Assembly: GCF_030413175.1 (NCBI RefSeq)
Contig: NZ_CP129212.1
Location: 3,348,001-3,412,000 of the forward strand
Reading direction: 5' to 3'
DNA: 64,000 bases
From: Bradyrhizobium roseum
Lineage (GTDB): Bacteria; Pseudomonadota; Alphaproteobacteria; Rhizobiales; Xanthobacteraceae
Part shown: positions 61,964 to 64,000 of the stretch, piece by piece
How positions within the stretch are numbered: position 1 is the first letter of the stretch
How the letters are laid out: every line of letters starts with the position of its first letter
Translations under genes and position numbers: made by a program
The notes under the pieces: model-generated
Databases searched by the model: none
Told to the model about the DNA's origin: nothing
The model's input: only the letters and a program-made list of their open reading frames with translations

Positions 61964-63061
61964 TCAGTCATCTTTCGTTGGCTCGTTCCCAGCCGCCTTC
62001 GATCGCAATTTGGCGCGAGCGCGCTTGTCGAGTCGGACGGTCATGGCCTGATGTCGTTTTGAGTTTGACTGAAGAAGCTCCGGAACATTGAACACCAGCT
62101 TGCCTGCCATTCCATAGCTCGGGTCTTGGTAGTCTATGTCCCAAGTAAAAAATGCGCTGTTCGCTCGATGATGACATTCCTTGTACCGCAGTCCTGATTT
62201 GCAAGGGCACAGCTTATTGCGTCCGACCAACGGCACCGCCAGAAACGGTCCGTTGTCTACGGCCGTGCTGTATGTCATGGCATTATTTCCCCGAACGTTC
62301 GGTGGGGTGGCAACAATCTCGGCTGGATAGTAGATCGAACGCTGCGGCGCCAGAACGTGGTAATCGCACGTTGCGGGGGTCGCCCAACTGTTCGGGAAGG
62401 TGATGCTGCTGACTTGGCCTCCTATAATCCTGCTGCGCTTGGAGGCCTTTTGAACGAGCCGTACAAGTCTCGCACGGACGGCGAGTGCTGTCAGCCTGGG
62501 GGCCTGCTCTCTCAGTTCGATGAACTGATCCCCATCAAGTGCTGTCGTGTCTCCGATCGCAAATCCCCAAGAAGCAAGGTCCTCCGGGAAATCTGCGAAG
62601 AATGGCCGAAATTCGTCCCATGCTTCAGCCGCATCTTCGCCCGTTTCCAGATTTTGAAAATTCGAGATAAACCCGAACGTTGGACGGTCGACTTCATACC
62701 GCCGGCGGAAGCCGATCATCAGCAGGCTGAACCGGCGCAGGCGGCGCGAAATTCCCCGAATTTGCGGGTCTTTGAGAAAGTCGGCGTTCAATCGCTCCGT
62801 TAAACGGGAGAAAAGGTGAGGGGGGGTAAGGAGAAAATCCGGCAAGGCGCATGATCTGATATGGTCAAGAAGCCTGATTTTTGAGTTGTATCGGCCGGCC
62901 GTCGCCAGCCCGGAAAAACTGATCGCCACTCGCGCTTCGCGGGTCATCAAGAGGCACATTTTGTCAAATTCGTCGTTTGCTTGGAATCCGTTGGCGCTGG
63001 TTCGCCGATCGGAAACAAGGCACGTAAACTCGCGTGTTAAGATCCCCAGGCCCAGTGTCAT
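61964..63061 (-). CDS. Proteasome-type Ntn-hydrolase-like protein with SEC-C zinc motif
   Basis: 365 aa from MTLGLGILTREF, where GGGAGGT lies 7 bases before the ATG (an ATG 27 bases earlier lacks a site). If the initiator Met is removed, Thr1 is N-terminal and Asp17 (LVSDRRTS) and Lys33 (EFDKMCL) fall at exactly the Thr1-Asp17-Lys33 positions of proteasome beta/HslV subunits; the following strand VAISFSGLATAG fits the fold. The middle is helical. Near the C terminus VGRNKLCPCKSGLRYKECHHR is a SEC-C zinc motif (from about residue 279). A peptidase or amidohydrolase role is inferred. It is an isolated opposite-strand gene between lysis and right-end genes, of lower GC. Confidence 0.72.
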   Translation of the reverse strand: MTLGLGILTREFTCLVSDRRTSANGFQANDEFDKMCLLMTREARVAISFSGLATAGRYNSKIRLLDHIRSCALPDFLLTPPHLFSRLTERLNADFLKDPQIRGISRRLRRFSLLMIGFRRRYEVDRPTFGFISNFQNLETGEDAAEAWDEFRPFFADFPEDLASWGFAIGDTTALDGDQFIELREQAPRLTALAVRARLVRLVQKASKRSRIIGGQVSSITFPNSWATPATCDYHVLAPQRSIYYPAEIVATPPNVRGNNAMTYSTAVDNGPFLAVPLVGRNKLCPCKSGLRYKECHHRANSAFFTWDIDYQDPSYGMAGKLVFNVPELLQSNSKRHQAMTVRLDKRARAKLRSKAAGNEPTKDD

Positions 63062-63169
63062 GGGTGGTACCTCCCGATCCGTCAGCATATGCTAGATTGG
63101 CGCTCGGGAAGAGGCGCTGGGATTGCTTGGGCACTTAATGCACCGGAAATGCTGTGCGCCGGCAGAAGC

Positions 63170-63370
63170 TTATTGAGCCTGACCGTCTATCGGAAACAGG
63201 CTCTGCTGCATGTTGGCTTGTAAGTTCTTGGTCGAGAGCAGCTCGACCTTGTCGCCGGCGTGGACGATCGCTTTGGTAATGCCGCGCCGGGCGCGGTCCT
63301 CGAGCGAACCCGAGATCCAGCCGGCGCGGCCGCGGAGGGCACCGCGGAGGACGATGATTTCAGTTTTCAC
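63170..63370 (-). CDS. Hypothetical 66-aa phage protein
   Basis: GTG start overlapping the upstream gene's end by 11 bases. Begins (M)KTEIIVLRGALRGRAGWISG, then ITKAIVHAGDKVELLSTKNLQ, a small basic beta-rich protein. No recognised family. No separate ribosome site, so translation probably depends on the upstream gene. Confidence 0.5.
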   Translation of the reverse strand: MKTEIIVLRGALRGRAGWISGSLEDRARRGITKAIVHAGDKVELLSTKNLQANMQQSLFPIDGQAQ

Positions 63371-63569
63371 CTGAGGGGCGAGGCATGGCCTGGGCCTGGC
63401 GATCCAGGCACCACTTATTGATCTGCGTCGCGCAAATTCCGCCACCTTGGCCGAGCGTGTTGTGAACATGAATGGCAGCATTCTTGCCGAAATGCAGCCA
63501 TACGCCGTCGCGGCCGACGGCGACCGCCAGGTCGCACTGCTCGATCGGAAGCTGAATTGCCGTGTCCAT
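63360..63569 (-). CDS. Hypothetical 69-aa phage protein
   Basis: MDTAIQLPIEQCDLAVAVGRDG, a hydrophobic/beta start, then HFGKNAAIHVHNTLGQGGG. Start shares bases with the upstream stop (TGATG). No recognised family. Confidence 0.5.
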   Translation of the reverse strand: MDTAIQLPIEQCDLAVAVGRDGVWLHFGKNAAIHVHNTLGQGGGICATQINKWCLDRQAQAMPRPSGEN

Positions 63570-63922
63570 CACTGCGCACCGTCGGCGAGGCGATCGCGCA
63601 GCGCGAAGCCCATCAGCGGCCAGAGCTGGCGGACGCCGTCGTCGTACGCAAATTTGCGGCCGAGGTCGGCGTTGAAGTTTTCCGGCGACGCCGGCGCGCT
63701 CTTTCCGACGATGGTGAAGCCGTTTTTCAGCACCATCAGGCAGACCGTCAGCACCTCGAGCTGGCGCGGAACGTGCCGGCCGACCGGCTGCGTCAGCACT
63801 GCAGCCTGATGGCCGGTGAAGTAGAACGTGTGCTCGATCGCACCTTCGATGTTGGCGAGGGTGACGCGCGGCGCGACGGCAACAGCCGCGGCCGCGGCGT
63901 CAGAAGCCTGCAGGCTGTCCAT
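63569..63922 (-). CDS. Gp49/66-family phage protein
   Basis: 117 aa. The C-terminal block LTVCLMVLKNGFTIVGKSAP followed by ENFNADLGRKFAYDDGVRQLWPLMGFALRDRL matches the N4 gp49 / Sf6 gene 66 family (Pfam Phage_gp49_66, by recall), small early proteins of unknown biochemical role. With the two following genes it forms a leftward operon at the right side of the prophage. Confidence 0.78.
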   Translation of the reverse strand: MDSLQASDAAAAAVAVAPRVTLANIEGAIEHTFYFTGHQAAVLTQPVGRHVPRQLEVLTVCLMVLKNGFTIVGKSAPASPENFNADLGRKFAYDDGVRQLWPLMGFALRDRLADGAQ

Positions 63923-64000
63923 GGGAGGTTTCCTCGGTTGGCGGCTTCGGTGGCGTGCCTGACGGTACCGGCGGGCTTTCCAGCGCGCCCAGGCGCTGGA
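63900..64000 (-). CDS. Partial gene at the window edge (C terminus only)
   Basis: One leftward frame reads ...RLGALESPPVPSGTPPKPPT and ends at 63900 after 33 codons, overlapping the Gp49/66 start by 23 bases. A Pro/Thr-rich C-terminal tail is plausible, but so little is visible that it could be a chance frame. Confidence 0.25.
   Translation of the reverse strand, partial: QRLGALESPPVPSGTPPKPPTEETSHGQPAGF

Larger units (their letters stand above)
23795..64000. mobile_element. Prophage integrated at tRNA-Asp, right end outside the window
   Basis: From the tRNA 3' end to the window edge nearly all genes are phage-like: integrase, excisionase, switch, initiator, terminase, portal, scaffold, coat, connectors, ejection proteins, collar, endolysin and holin-like genes. 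No second copy of the tRNA-Asp 3' end was found in the window, so attR lies further right and the element exceeds 40.2 kb. Gene content (large portal with long coiled-coil tail, scaffold plus coat, gp4- and gp10-like connectors, no tape measure or sheath) indicates a podovirus of P22-like assembly. The structural genes look uninterrupted, so it may be inducible. Confidence 0.92.

Overview
The first 23.8 kb is chromosome of a high-GC alphaproteobacterium, most likely a Bradyrhizobium-type member of the Nitrobacteraceae. The basis is the glnB-glnA pair, the tig-clpP-clpX-lon protein-quality-control cluster and an HU gene, together with GC-rich codon use; no 16S gene or species marker is present, so the genus is an inference.

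Chromosomal layout. 0.1-5 kb: a membrane-bound hybrid histidine kinase, a RidA-family protein, an Ala/Arg-rich membrane-anchored protein and a GT87-type membrane glycosyltransferase. 5.1-7.0 kb: glutamine synthetase and its PII regulator (leftward). 7.4-11.7 kb: NAD(P)HX repair enzyme and a GNAT protein, facing an enolase-superfamily enzyme and a multicopper-oxidase-fold protein that has lost its copper ligands. 11.9-19 kb: tRNA-Leu, tig, clpP, clpX, lon, with a good RpoH-type promoter before clpP. 19.2-23.8 kb: tRNA-Val, a coiled-coil membrane protein, a methyltransferase, pepT, HU and tRNA-Asp.

From the 3' end of tRNA-Asp to the right edge the window is a prophage of at least 40 kb with short-tailed (P22-like) morphogenesis genes; its right end is not in the window. 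Reading from tRNA-Asp: integrase and excisionase at the end of a leftward operon of 13 small genes, most overlapping by ATGA, with a degenerate tRNA-Gly-like element inside it; a genetic switch whose repressor and Cro-like genes flank a 17-bp operator; an initiator gene with iterons and 12-mer repeats inside its coding sequence; small early genes and a NusG/RfaH-family antiterminator; a phosphoribosyltransferase-like protein, a second tyrosine recombinase and a DUF2513 gene; then small and large terminase, portal, two exported proteins, scaffold, coat, connector and tail genes, ejection proteins, collar protein, endolysin and holin-like genes. Several opposite-strand or single-gene insertions look like lysogen-expressed cargo ('morons'): an FkbM methyltransferase, an orphan 294-aa protein, a 53-aa hydrophilic protein, a 75-aa membrane protein, and a 365-aa protein that looks like a proteasome-type Ntn hydrolase fused to a SEC-C zinc motif.

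The strongest items for follow-up are the Ntn-hydrolase/SEC-C protein, the operator-in-spacer switch, and the origin embedded in the initiator gene.
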